Shown: in pieces, positions 33,171-44,400 of the stretch | Numbering within the stretch: the first letter of the stretch is position 1 | Layout: each line of letters starts with the position of its first letter | Source of the DNA: Rhizophagus sp. LPA8_4_AMF | Lineage: Eukaryota > Glomeromycota > Glomeromycetes > Glomerales > Glomeraceae | Length of the DNA stretch: 56,058 bases | Assembly: GCA_021464525.1 (NCBI GenBank) | Contig: JADRCO010000090.1 | Coordinates: 1 to 56,058, forward strand | Direction: 5' to 3' | Program-made: the position numbers and the translations under genes | Notes under the pieces: generated by a model | The model's input: the letters and a program-made list of their open reading frames with translations, nothing else | Databases searched by the model: none | What the model was told of the DNA's origin: nothing

Positions 33171-35000
33171 ATGAAAAAAGTTCCTAGAAATTTTAAACCT
33201 TTGGATTTCCGTAGGTCTGTTACAAAAGATAAAATTTCGACTCCTATTGCTATTCCAACAAAAGCACCACCTTCAATTCTTCCTCCAAAAAAAGTCATAA
33301 AAGCATTATATGATTATGATGCGAATGGCCCTAAAGAATTATCATTTTCTAAAGGTGATTTCTTTCATGTAGTTGGTAATGAAAATGATCCAGATTGGTA
33401 TGAAGCATGTAATCCTGCAACAAATAAACAAGGTTTAGTTCCTGTTTCCTATTTTCAAGTATTAGAAAAAGTTGGAAGAATGAGTGGAACTCCTTTATTA
33501 GATTCATCATATAATTTTGGTGTAACTGGAGGGAATAAACCTCAACCATTATATGGTATTGTACTTTATGATTTCGTTGCTGAACGTCCCGATGAATTGG
33601 ATGCTAAAGCGGGTGAACCAATTATCGTAATTGCTCAATCAAATCATGAATGGTTTGTCGCCAAACCTATTGGAAGATTAGGAGGTCCTGGACTTATTCC
33701 CGTATCTTTTATTGAAATAAGGGATCATTCAACTGGTAGAGCAGTAGAAAATGTTCAAGAACTAATGGATAAATCGGTGGTTCCAAAAGTCGAGGAATGG
33801 AAAAAAATGACTCAAGATTATCAAGAAAATAGTATTTCTTTAGGTCGTTTAGATTTTTCTAAAGATGTAAAATTAGCTCCTATAGGAATGGATCCTGTTA
33901 ATTTATCTCCAGTAACGTTTGATAAATTCTCTAATAATACAAGTTCCCCTCAAACAAGTATTGATTTTAATAATAATAATAACGATAATGATGATTATAA
34001 TGATAATAATGATGTTGATTATTATTATGGTCAAGTTAATGGAGATGATAATAGAAATTCTGATGCTTCTGATACTTTACCTGTAAACGAAGGGTATATT
34101 AATGATATAATTTCGGCTTCAGTTGAATCATTTCATTTTAAAGATGATAAATATTGGTTTGTGGTTAGAGTCGAAATGGCTACAGGACGTTTTAGATTTT
34201 TATACAGATTATATGAAGATTTTTATGAATTTCAAATATCACTTTTAAATAAATTTCGAGAGGAAGCAGGACGTACAGGAAAACAACGTATTTTACCATT
34301 TATGCCAGGTCCATTATCATATGTTAATGATATGATTACATCTCAAAGAAGAGCAGATTTAGATGTTTATGTTAAAGAGTTGTTAACTTTACCAGGATAT
34401 ATATTGTCAGATCCTTTAATGAATGATTTATTCGGATTAAAAAGTGATGATGTGGAAACTGATAATCCAAGACAACCCGGTGAAGTAGCTGGTGAAAATG
34501 GAAAAGCTTCTTTATTAGGTTTAGACTCCTCTCCAATTGATCCTACCCCTCCAATGTCATCTACGCAATATCAGCCCTCATCTTATAACGTTTTTCAACA
34601 ACCCAAAAAACAACCTTCTCTTAATGGAAATTTTAAACATAATACAGGCGGCTCATCGTTCACTTCTGGGGGACAGCCTCCGTTTATGAGATCATCGCGT
34701 GTTCATGATGAAAGTTCGAATGATTCAACTTCAACACCTTCACCGACATATACATCCCCGCATAAATTGGAAGGTTTAAGAATTAAAATAGAATATCGTG
34801 GGGATTTATACGCTATTCTTCTGAGCAAAGATGATATGAATTTTTCGAGATTCCAAAAGAAATTGTTTGATCGGTTTGGTGATCTCGACGAATTAAAATA
34901 TAGAGATAGCAATGGCGAATTTGTAAGATTACAAGATGAAGCTGCTCTGAATAAAGCTTTAAAAATTGGTAACAAGTTATTACTTTCTTTGGATCAATGA
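33171..35000 (+). CDS. BEM1: Bem1/Scd2-type polarity scaffold (SH3-SH3-PX-PB1)
   Basis: A single-exon gene of 609 residues. SH3-1 is at about 42-100 (KALYDYDANGPKELSFSKGD, ending GLVPVSYFQVLE) and SH3-2 at about 127-184 (GIVLYDFVAERPDELDAKAG, ending GLIPVSFIEI). The PX domain is at about 310-423 (FRFLYRLYEDFYEFQ; RILPFMPGP) and a C-terminal PB1 domain at about 536-609 (LRIKIEYRGDLYAI; LKYRDSNGEFVRL). This order is diagnostic of Bem1. The family binds Cdc42, its exchange factor Cdc24 (through PB1) and PAK kinases, and assembles them at growth sites under the plasma membrane. Asn/Asp-rich and Pro/Ser-rich spacers lie before and after PX. The start ATG is preceded by A-runs and no earlier in-frame ATG fits. 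Confidence 0.95.
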   Translation: MKKVPRNFKPLDFRRSVTKDKISTPIAIPTKAPPSILPPKKVIKALYDYDANGPKELSFSKGDFFHVVGNENDPDWYEACNPATNKQGLVPVSYFQVLEKVGRMSGTPLLDSSYNFGVTGGNKPQPLYGIVLYDFVAERPDELDAKAGEPIIVIAQSNHEWFVAKPIGRLGGPGLIPVSFIEIRDHSTGRAVENVQELMDKSVVPKVEEWKKMTQDYQENSISLGRLDFSKDVKLAPIGMDPVNLSPVTFDKFSNNTSSPQTSIDFNNNNNDNDDYNDNNDVDYYYGQVNGDDNRNSDASDTLPVNEGYINDIISASVESFHFKDDKYWFVVRVEMATGRFRFLYRLYEDFYEFQISLLNKFREEAGRTGKQRILPFMPGPLSYVNDMITSQRRADLDVYVKELLTLPGYILSDPLMNDLFGLKSDDVETDNPRQPGEVAGENGKASLLGLDSSPIDPTPPMSSTQYQPSSYNVFQQPKKQPSLNGNFKHNTGGSSFTSGGQPPFMRSSRVHDESSNDSTSTPSPTYTSPHKLEGLRIKIEYRGDLYAILLSKDDMNFSRFQKKLFDRFGDLDELKYRDSNGEFVRLQDEAALNKALKIGNKLLLSLDQ

Positions 35001-35722
35001 AGGAAAATTTATTAAGAAATGAAAAAAAAAAATACACTAAAATAAGACATTAAGATAATAGGTAATGGGAATTATAGATAGAATGCTGATGGTGGTTATG
35101 GTTATATGTACGAGTTTTTTTTGTTCGATATTTCTTTTTCATTCATTCAGAACATGTAGATATTTATTATTTTGTTACATGTAATTATGTATTTTTCATA
35201 CACATTTACAACTTTCATTAATCACTTTCATAAATACATTCATACTCAAAAAAACCAAAAAAATAGCTTTACTAGTATCTTTACTCTTTCCTTATTATAT
35301 ATATATATAAATATTAATTGTATTGTTTTTCTTATTATTCTCATTAAAAAATTATTTAGTTGTATGATAGATAGAATTTATTATTGCTGTTGTTGTTATA
35401 TTTTGTTATATATTATTATTATTCATATTATTTATTTTTGGTAAGGATTTTATTAGTTTTATTAATTATTATTATTAAATCGAAAAAGTTTTTTTAAAAA
35501 AAAATAATGCTTCTTTTTTTATTCAATTCTTTATAATAAGGGCTTCAAACTTTTTTTTTTATTAAAGAATTATTTTTATCATCAAATGGTATAAAAGATG
35601 TGAATTTAAGTTAATTGGTATACTATTTTAAGTATTAAATGGTTCATTCAATTTTACTATAAGAATTCAAATTGAAATTTTAAAAGCAATGATCAAAATC
35701 ATATAATGCTTAAAAAAAATGA
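35001..35722. other. Convergent intergenic region
   Basis: AT-rich 3' space between the BEM1 gene and the next minus-strand gene, with microsatellite-like TAT and TTATTA runs. No gene is supported. Confidence 0.5.
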
Positions 35723-36363
35723 TTATCCACTGCCTTGTTCACTAGGCAATTCCGTAATCACATCATCATACTTATCACCAATTTTTTTACCACCAGAATC
35801 AGATTCATTTTCATTGGTTTTACCCTGATATTCTTTGCTCGCAGAATTAGCATCAATAAATTTATTTTCTTTTGGATCAAAATTTTGTGCTGGCTTAGTA
35901 GATTCAGCTAAAAATAACCAAAATTAATCATGAAATAAAATTTATTGTAATAAATCAAAATCATATAAACTTACAAGCTGCGGGAGCTTGACTATCTACC
36001 GTAGTAGGTGCATCATCAGGATCATATTCTTTTGCTTCCTGATTTTCTTTATCCTGTAAATCAAATATTCCTTTAATACATATATAATTCTAAAACTAAT
36101 CCAACCCGCTTACAACTTACCCTTGCGGCATTTTTGATAATAGGTGCATCAAGTCCCGGTGGAGGTCGATTAATATCAGTTATGTTATCGACTTGACCTC
36201 GAGAAAAATGAGAAGTTTCTTTTTGTGAAGATGATGATGATTGACGAATATTATTTCCGAATAATAGATTATTAATGTTAGTCTTTTTGTTAGTAATTAA
36301 TTTCGCATTTCTTGTAAAAATCTGATTGAGGGAAGAATTTGTCGAAATCTTTTTAATGAACAT
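35723..36363 (-). CDS. Small probable mitochondrial protein, unknown function
   Basis: Three exons join in phase to 168 residues: 36363-36121, 36053-35975 and 35907-35723. The N-terminus (MFIKKISTNSSLNQIFTRNA and on) is basic, hydroxylated and free of acidic residues, like a mitochondrial presequence. The rest is polar and looks disordered: DITDINRPPPGLDAPIIKNA, then an acidic stretch EAKEYDPDDAPTTVD, and a tail with KEYQGKTNENESDSGGKKIG. I do not recognise a family. The two in-phase introns with good sites and the codon pattern argue that the gene is real. Confidence 0.75.
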
Positions 36364-36922
36364 CTTTATATATATATATATAATTTTTTTTTTCTTTGAG
36401 GAAAAAAAAAATTCTTTTAAATAAAAAATTTAGGGAAATAATAAATATTTTTTTTTTATTTGCATTATTTAAAAGTCGAAAAGGAACTAAGTTTTAATTA
36501 TTATATTAATATTAAATATTGATATATGGCGTAATAAGCTGTACGTCATCATTATTTCACTATTACGCCACACACAAGTGATATAGCAGATAGGCGATAA
36601 TCTGGTTACAACCGTCGAAAACTAAATAAGTTATACACTAAAGAAAAATACGCATTTTTTTAAAATAACAATAATTTATATTGAAAATGATTGTCAAATA
36701 CATAAAAATAAAAAAAAACTCTCACTATAACAAAATATTATTAATGATAGAACCTGAAATCAAAAACTATTTCATTTAAATCCAATTAAACTTGTAAATA
36801 AAGATGTTTTATACAACACCCCTAAAATAAAAATGCAATGTTTTTGTTAATAATATAATGTTTATTGATTAAATTTAAAAATAATAATATTTTCTTAATA
36901 AATTTCAATATTAAATTATTAT
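36364..36922. other. Intergenic spacer
   Basis: Promoter side of the small mitochondrial-type gene and 3' side of ERD2. AT-rich, with nothing else recognised. Confidence 0.5.
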
Positions 36923-37927
36923 TTATACTGACTGAGGTAATTCGAATTTTTTTCCGTGTAACACTCTGTAGTAGAAAAATTATTAGTAAATTGCTTAATG
37001 AAATTTAATGCTTTGCAATATTTAGAAGTATATATCAAAATACTTACTTTGTATAATAAATATAAAAGAAGTCACTATACAAAGCAGTTTGAACTATACC
37101 AGCAATCCATGCATATACTTCGACATGTCCATCAAATATATATCTCCATAACCAATTGCACAAATAAAGAGCTCTATATCCTCCTAGTGCGAATATATAA
37201 TGTGTAGTAATTGTTTCTGCTTCTCCCGTACGACTTAACATAAATAACTGTGGAAGAATTGCAACTGATTCAAGAAAAATCGAAAATGACCATAAAACCT
37301 TTAATTGTCGAAGAAAAAAAAAGATTAGTTTCCTCGCCAAAGAGCATGTAAAAGAATAATCTTCAAAAAGAAAATTTTTTTTAATTTACCTCCATAGGTA
37401 CAAAATCATAATTAAATATTAGAGCCAATATTACACTTCCTCCTAATAAAAACTCTATTTTAAAAGTATCCAAAATGGGATCATATGTAGCTCGGAATTT
37501 ATATTTCATTAAATACAAAATATAAATAGATGATGCAATAAAAAATATTTTCATTATTGTATTATACAATGAAATCCATGTTGTAAATAAGTCGAGATAT
37601 CTTGTGACAAATACAATAGCATAAAGTAATTGAGTTTTAAATGAGATACCTATAAAAGACAATAAGATTAATTTTAAACGTGTATTAGTTTTTAAATAAA
37701 AATTGGACATTATAGACTAATAAGAGATTTAATTTAATGTAATAAATAAGTCTTGGAATTTGATTCTATAGATTTTTGTTGAAAATTCATCAACTTCCCA
37801 TAAGCTTTTCTTTCCTCTAAGAAAATTCAAACTTACCAGCACATGACCGCGTCTTTTGAATTTTTAATAGTAAAATAAAAATAGACGCCAAATGCATTAA
37901 ATCTGCTACAAGCCGGAAAATATTCAT
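36923..37927 (-). CDS. ERD2: ER lumen protein-retaining receptor (K/HDEL receptor)
   Basis: Four exons join in phase to 214 residues: 37927-37837, 37649-37390, 37298-37048 and 36965-36923. The seven-span Golgi/ER receptor binds K/HDEL-tailed ER residents in the Golgi at low pH and returns them with COPI vesicles. Family signatures are [13 protein letters not shown] at the start (with the ligand-binding Arg5), [20 protein letters not shown], the central [35 protein letters not shown] and [14 protein letters not shown]. The short cytosolic tail keeps a lysine cluster (HGKKFELP) like the COPI-sorting tail of known receptors. The length matches the family (212-219). The final exon adds only the tail. 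Confidence 0.97.
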
Positions 37928-38273
37928 CTTTAATTATTTGTTATCTTTAAATTAAAAATATTTATATAAAATAAATAAAAAAGAGTTTAATTTTCAATAA
38001 AAAAAAAAGATGCTAAACTCGTTATTCACAAGAAAGCAAGAAAAAAAGAAGCGATAAAAGTTTTTGAAGATCCGTTTATGATTTTATGATTTTATGCTAT
38101 GATGATTAACCAATAATTTATTAGCAAATAGCATATTCTCATTTGATAAGTATTGATAAGGATTAACTTTATTAATAAATAATTTTATTAAAGAACTGTA
38201 ACTTTTTTTTTTAATGACCATTCATCAAATTTTACGTTGAATATTAAAGATTTAGATCTCAAAGGATTATTTA

Positions 38274-38849
38274 TTAAGGATCGAGTTTAACTGGAAAATT
38301 TCCTTCTTCTCGTTGAGTGTCCCACTTTGAAATCTAAAAAGATGGATTTTTTTTTTGATTTTTTTGTTTTTTTTAAAAAAAAGTATATGTATATTACAAT
38401 TAAAATAAACGAAATTAAAATATTCCTCTCCTAGAATAATTAATAATTGTATAATATCGAATTTCTTTCCTTTTGAACACTTACATAATCGTTAGGACAC
38501 AAACTATGGTATGCTCTAAAAAATTGTTGACAAGGAGCAAAATCTTCTCCACGCGCTTTAATACATTTAAAATAATCTACATAATTTTGCCAACAATGTT
38601 TAGTTTGGTTAGTATTTGGAAAGCGCGCGTCAAAGCCAGCTAAAAAAATAAAACAATTAGTCTTAATAAAAAAAAAAACGGTTAACTTTTAAAAAAAGAT
38701 TTTTTATCAAAAATAGTTCACTAGTTTGTACAGTTACCGGTACGAATGGTAATAGCTTTAGTCTCGGTTTCGCTGTTACAAAATTTACGTAAGTATTATA
38801 AGAATTTAAAGTATAACTACATTCGTCTTAATACATACTTATCAGACAT
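38274..38849 (-). CDS. COX12: Cytochrome c oxidase subunit VIb (Cox12)
   Basis: Four exons join in phase to 86 residues: 38849-38839, 38772-38738, 38639-38485 and 38333-38274. It is a small intermembrane-space subunit of respiratory complex IV. Twin cysteine motifs are present: C31-x9-C41 (HCWQNYVDYFKC) and C52-x10-C63 (PCQQFFRAYHSLC), which form the two disulfides through the Mia40 pathway. GFDARFPNTNQTKHCW is the family signature, and the C-terminus ISKWDTQREEGNFP fits too. The first exon has only 11 coding bases (Met-Ser-Asp plus two bases), easily missed by gene finders. It lies 346 bases upstream of ERD2 on the same strand. Confidence 0.96.
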
Positions 38850-39217
38850 CGTTTTCAATCGATAGCAAATGTTGAATATGAAAGTGAAGATACATAAGCT
38901 AATAATTATTTTATAAAAACTATGTACGACAGTGATCGGCTGTGCCGCATTATATTTAAGGCAAGGAGCTCTCACATTTCGAAACTGCGGTTAAAATTGT
39001 GGTGGTTTTCTGTTGACTCTGTCTAACAAATATTATCCGCTTTATTGAGGTATATTCATAAGTAATTTTTAAATATGAGATCAAAAATATTGACAGTTTT
39101 TGGTTAATTTGACGATACAAAGGAATTTACATTCATATATGCTGCGGCATTAAGAATGAAAAAAATTCATTTATTTTTTGATTCTATGTATTAGCAGATC
39201 TATCTACCATTAATAAA
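38850..39217. promoter_or_regulatory. Short divergent promoter region COX12 / MYST
   Basis: Only 368 bases separate the start codons of Cox12 (-) and the MYST acetyltransferase (+), so both 5' regions must share this space. No known motif is asserted; the part near 38935-39010 is less AT-rich than the rest. Confidence 0.6.
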
Positions 39218-40765
39218 ATGAGGTTAAGATCAAGGAGAGACTCTATTAGCCTTCCTTCAAAAAAGCGTGAGTCATGTTCAACAACTCCAGTTAAAGAACA
39301 AATCACAATTGGTAGTTATTATTACGTGACAGTCAAAAATAACTTAGAGGATGAACCAAATTATCGAGTAGGAAAAGTTCTTGCTGTTAAATTTAGTGAT
39401 GATAATGTTCCCGAATATTATATTACGTACGCGTTTTATAATAGAAGACTTGATGAATGGGTAAGAGCTGATCAAATTGATACTAAAAGAGAGATAGATA
39501 TCAAATTACCTAAAAAGAGAAAAGTACATCAAGATAACGCGATTTTTGATGCAAAAATAACTGCTATGATAATTGAAGATTCTCAGGATGATTTTTTTGC
39601 TACTTCAGAAACTCATGTGAAAAACAAATTTTCACAGAGTGATTCATTTTATAGTCCAGAATCACTTACATTACAAATACCAGTTTCTTCAGAAGTGAAT
39701 GATTATAGTGGTTCGAGTTTTATATGTGATGAAGTCCCAAATTTAAGATGTTCAACTCCTTTATCTTCAATTACATCTGACAGTTCACCTTGTAAGATTA
39801 GTTCAAGCCCAAAAATAGTCAAATCTTTGACTACACAAGTAATTCAGAATAACTCACAAATTACTTCTGGTGGCATGAGTAATAAGCCAATTAAAATACG
39901 TGTAAAAAATATCAAAGAAATTCAAATTGGAGAAGACCTGATTGAACCTTGGTATTTCTCACCATATCCTGAAGAATTTAAAGATGCACCTATTATATAT
40001 ATTTGTGAGTTTTGCTTGAGTTATTACATGAGCGAATTTCAATTCAAACGTCATAAGACGAAATGCAATTTATTTCATCCTCCTGGAAATCAAATTTACA
40101 AGGATGAAGTAGAGAATCTCGCCATGTTTGAAATTGATGGGGAGAGACAACAAACTTATTGTAAAAACTTATGCTTACTTTCTAAGCTGTTTCTTGATCA
40201 TAAGTTACTTGCTTATGATACTTTACCATTTCTATTTTATATATTATGTTACTATAATGATATTGGATATTGTATAATTGGGTATTTCTCAAAAGAAAAG
40301 TATAATATGAATAATAATCTTGCATGTATTCTTACATTGCCTCAACATCAAAGAAAAGGTTATGGTAGGTTCTTAATAGCATTTTCATATACAATATCAA
40401 AAATGCAAGATAAAGTTGGTGCACCTGAAGAGCCTTTATCAGATCTTGGTTTATTATCTTATCAGCAATATTGGATAGAAGCAATTACTGAGTTATTACT
40501 AAAAGCTAATGAAGCAAATGAAGAAATTTCGATTGATGATATTGCTTACCAAACTGGTATTGCTCAAAAAGATGTTCAATACACTTTACACTTGATTGGA
40601 ATTTGTATCTATTTAGGACATCCTTGTATAAAAATATCAAGTGGATTAATGGAAGTGGCTAAGAATTCAAAAGTAAAAAAGCATCGTACAATTAAAAGTG
40701 AGTGTTTTGATGAATATTGGGAGCCTCCAGCTTATAATCCATCTCATTGTCGATTTCTTAATTGA
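39218..40765 (+). CDS. MYST-family histone acetyltransferase, Esa1/Tip60-like, divergent
   Basis: A single exon of 515 residues. The chromo-barrel domain is at about 30-90 (SYYYVTVKNN; YITYAFYNRRLDEWVRADQI). A Ser-rich linker spans about 105-235. The MYST domain is at about 235-505, with a C2HC finger at C263, C266, H279 and C283, the autoacetylated-type lysine K329 (LFLDHKLLAYD), catalytic C370 (NLACILTLP), acetyl-CoA loop QRKGYG at 378-383 and catalytic glutamate E404 (APEEPLSDLG). The family acetylates H4/H2A in NuA4-type complexes. All key residues are kept, so it is probably active. Substitutions in otherwise conserved places, for example in the finger, and the lack of introns suggest a divergent paralogue or retrocopy rather than the canonical single Esa1. 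Confidence 0.92.
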   Translation: MRLRSRRDSISLPSKKRESCSTTPVKEQITIGSYYYVTVKNNLEDEPNYRVGKVLAVKFSDDNVPEYYITYAFYNRRLDEWVRADQIDTKREIDIKLPKKRKVHQDNAIFDAKITAMIIEDSQDDFFATSETHVKNKFSQSDSFYSPESLTLQIPVSSEVNDYSGSSFICDEVPNLRCSTPLSSITSDSSPCKISSSPKIVKSLTTQVIQNNSQITSGGMSNKPIKIRVKNIKEIQIGEDLIEPWYFSPYPEEFKDAPIIYICEFCLSYYMSEFQFKRHKTKCNLFHPPGNQIYKDEVENLAMFEIDGERQQTYCKNLCLLSKLFLDHKLLAYDTLPFLFYILCYYNDIGYCIIGYFSKEKYNMNNNLACILTLPQHQRKGYGRFLIAFSYTISKMQDKVGAPEEPLSDLGLLSYQQYWIEAITELLLKANEANEEISIDDIAYQTGIAQKDVQYTLHLIGICIYLGHPCIKISSGLMEVAKNSKVKKHRTIKSECFDEYWEPPAYNPSHCRFLN

Positions 40766-41405
40766 AAGATGGAAGACGGATTCAAAGAAGAAAACAGCTG
40801 ATATAAATCAGATTTTCGTTAGGGTTTTATAATTGAAAATTAATATGTAAACTTAGAATTTGATATAATGAATTAATTGCATCTAATTATCAACTAATAC
40901 TATGTAGTTTTTAACAATTAAATAATAACAATAAAATAATCGCTATTGCCTATATTGCATTATTATACTATCAAATAAAATGATTTCCAAATTTAAATGA
41001 AAGATTAAATATAGGTTTTATGCTGAAGATAAAGAACTATTGCTCTAGATTAATTTCTTATCTCTTCATATTCTTTCTCACCTTTCAATGCATTTTCAGA
41101 TCTAATACTTAAGAAAAATTTCTTTTTCTATAACATAATCATTATTTGTTTCTGTCAAATATTAAGTCACGGGTTAATAATAAGAAAAAGTCACACGTGT
41201 CTTTAATCTAAACTGGGCTATTCTTTTGTGCAACATAATTTTTGATAAAAACCACCAATCTATATGAAAAACTTCTCAAGTAAATCAATTTGGAAGAGAG
41301 ATCAGGTTATTCTTACATAGTCAGAAAGTAGATACAGCAGTATTTATAAAGCCTGTAAAAACTTTAGAGACCCCGTCTACTTTTCAATCGCAAAATTATT
41401 TAAAA
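40766..41405. other. Intergenic spacer
   Basis: 3' side of the MYST gene and promoter side of the Rqc2 gene, which runs in the same direction. No further feature was recognised. Confidence 0.5.
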
Positions 41406-44400
41406 ATGAAACAAAGGTTTTCAGCACTCGACGTCCGGGCAACAGTATCCGATTTGAAAGAAAGGTATTTAAAATATAGGGAGCATAATAATTCGCCTTG
41501 GATCTATTGTTATTTTAATATTCTTTTTCTTTCAATTTATTAGGATCGTTGGCCTTAGGTTACAGAATGTTTACGATATCAACCCAAAAACTTATCTTTT
41601 CAAATTTTCAAAGGTGTTTTTCAATGCATTTCTTGATTATATCCAGAGCTTAGCATTTTATTAACTTTTTATACTTTGAACAATTAAGCCAGACAAAAAG
41701 GAACTTTTGTTGATTGAATCTGGAATTCGAATTCATACAACACAATATTCTCGTGATAAGTCGATGACACCTTCGCATTTTTGTATGAAGGTATATATAA
41801 TATTAAATTAAACCTTTGAATATCATAATTGATGTTATTTAAGATACTTAAATATGAGATCACGGTATTTCTTTATTAAGTTACGAAAACACATCAGAAC
41901 AAGAAGATTGACCAACGTCAGACAACTTGGTGTTGATAGAATTGTTGATTTTGAATTTGCGGGTTATGGGGAGGGCACCACATATCATATTATAGCAGAA
42001 TTTTACGCATCGGTAATTTTATATTCATGTCTTTTCCTATATCAAAAGTATATTTATGAGATTCGTAAGTTAACGTCAATCATTGATCGAAATAATCGGA
42101 TTATAGGGTAATATTATTTTTACCGATCAGGATTATACCATTTTGACTTTGTTACGTGTTGTTCAGCCTAAAGAAAATGAAAAAATGGCAGTTGGGCAAA
42201 CTTATGATGTTAGTTCTGTTGCGCGTGTTACTGAACCAGTAACACGATCACGACTACAAAAAGCATTAACTACTTCATCTAGCAAAGAATCTAAAGAATT
42301 ATTAAGAAAGGTTTTGAATAATAAATTGAGTAGGTTGAATAATCTTATTATATGTTAATACTACACAACATTTCCATTTCTTATATAGTGAATTAATTCA
42401 TGCTTTCAATTATGTTGAATATAGGTTATGGACAGGCATTGACTGAGCACGCAATTCGTTTTGCTCAAATAGATCCAAATATGAAAGTTGGAACCATAGA
42501 CATCTCCGATGGTTAGTTAATTTTGCATAATCTTTTACTTACATGTTATGGTGTATAGTAACGATATTTAATGTTTTAGATTCGGAGCATTTAATTGAAT
42601 TAGAAAAAGGGTTTAAAGAAGCAGATCGAATTTTAGAAGAAATTGGAAATATTAAACAAAAGGTACGTTTGACAAAATTTTATCTGGATGAAATTTACAT
42701 TATATAATAAGATGGTTATTAAATTTTATCAAGGGATATATCATCATGCTTCATCATTCAGAACAACATTCCACAACAGATGATGGTTTACAGCAAGAGG
42801 ATTGGGAGACGTGAGTTTTCTTATCTCTTTTGAACTTTATTGATTAATCTGTTTCTAATTATCTTACTTTACGTGAAGTTATGATGAATTCAACCCCTAC
42901 CTCTTTGAGCAACACAAATCTAAATCATACAAAGAATTTGATTCGTTTGATTTAGCTGTCGATGAATATTATTCCTCAATGGAAAGTCAAAAACTAACTC
43001 TTAAGCAAAGAAATCAAGAAAAGGCTGCGTTAAAGAAATTAGAGGCCATCAAAAAAGAACAGTATTCACGTGTTGAAAATCTTCAAAATTCTCAATTATC
43101 AAATATTCGCAAGGCTGGGTTGATTGAGAGCAATGTGGATACGGTAGATCAAGCGATTTTGATTATAAGAAACGCTATTGCTTCCGGAATGGATTGGAAA
43201 GATTTAGAAAATTTAGTGTTAGAGGAGAAAAAGAAAGGCACTCCTATAGCAGAAGCAATTGCTGGATTTAAGTTGGAAATAAATCAGATCACCTTATTAT
43301 TAAGGTATTAGAATTAAACCTATCTAAGTGAGAGATTTAGCATAACACAATACTTTAATGTAATCCTTAAAAATTTTTTAGGGAACATGAAAAAGATGAA
43401 GCAGCTTTCTACGATTCGGCCAATACTGAATCTGAAGATGAAAACAACATATCTCAGTCAATAATACAAGAGAAAATTGATGTTGACATTAATTTATCTG
43501 CATTTGCGAATGCCAGAAAGTATTATGATATGAAAAAGCAGTCTTCGCTTAAACAAGAAAAAACGTTAGCTGCTGCTGATAAAGTATGAATTATAGCAAT
43601 GTAAGGTTTTTAATTTTTAGTACCAAAAAATTTTGTCTAATAACTTGTTGATAGGCTTTCAAAAGTGCCGAGCAGAAAATTAAACAAGATCTCAAAGAGA
43701 CGAAAATTACGGCATCTATTAACAAGATCCGCAAACCTTTATGGTTTGAAAAATTTGTATGGTTTATTTCTTCTGAGAATTACCTTGTTATTGCTGGACA
43801 TGACATGCAACAAAATGAACTGTTAGTAAAGAGATACCTTACGAAAGGTAATTCCGATAACTATTTCCTATTTTTATACATATTCTTTTTTTTCATTGCT
43901 AATTCAATAAATTTTTTATAGGTGACGTGTATGTGCATGCTGAATTACATGGTGCTGCATCAGTAATTATTAAAAACCCTAATGAGGGTCAACCAATACC
44001 TCCAAGTACACTTTTCCAAGCTGGAGTCATGTCCGTTTGTCAAAGCAAAGCATGGGAAGCTAAAATAATAACTAGCGCCTATTGGGTTCATGCAGAACAG
44101 GTTTGTCATATATCTAATTTTAATAATTCGCCAAATATTTATATTAACGTTATTTACTTTAGGTTTCCAAAACTGCTCCGACTGGTGAGTACCTCACAAC
44201 GGGCTCTTTTATGATTCGAGGTAAAAAGAATTTCTTACCCCCTGTTCATTTGGTATACGGTTTTGGTTTACTTTTCCGATTGGATGAACAAAGTATTCCA
44301 AACCATTTACACGAGCGTCGTCCAATAAGGAATGAAGAAGAAATAGACGAAGAAATTCAAACATCGGAAGTATGTTATTATTTATGAAATTAGTTTACTC

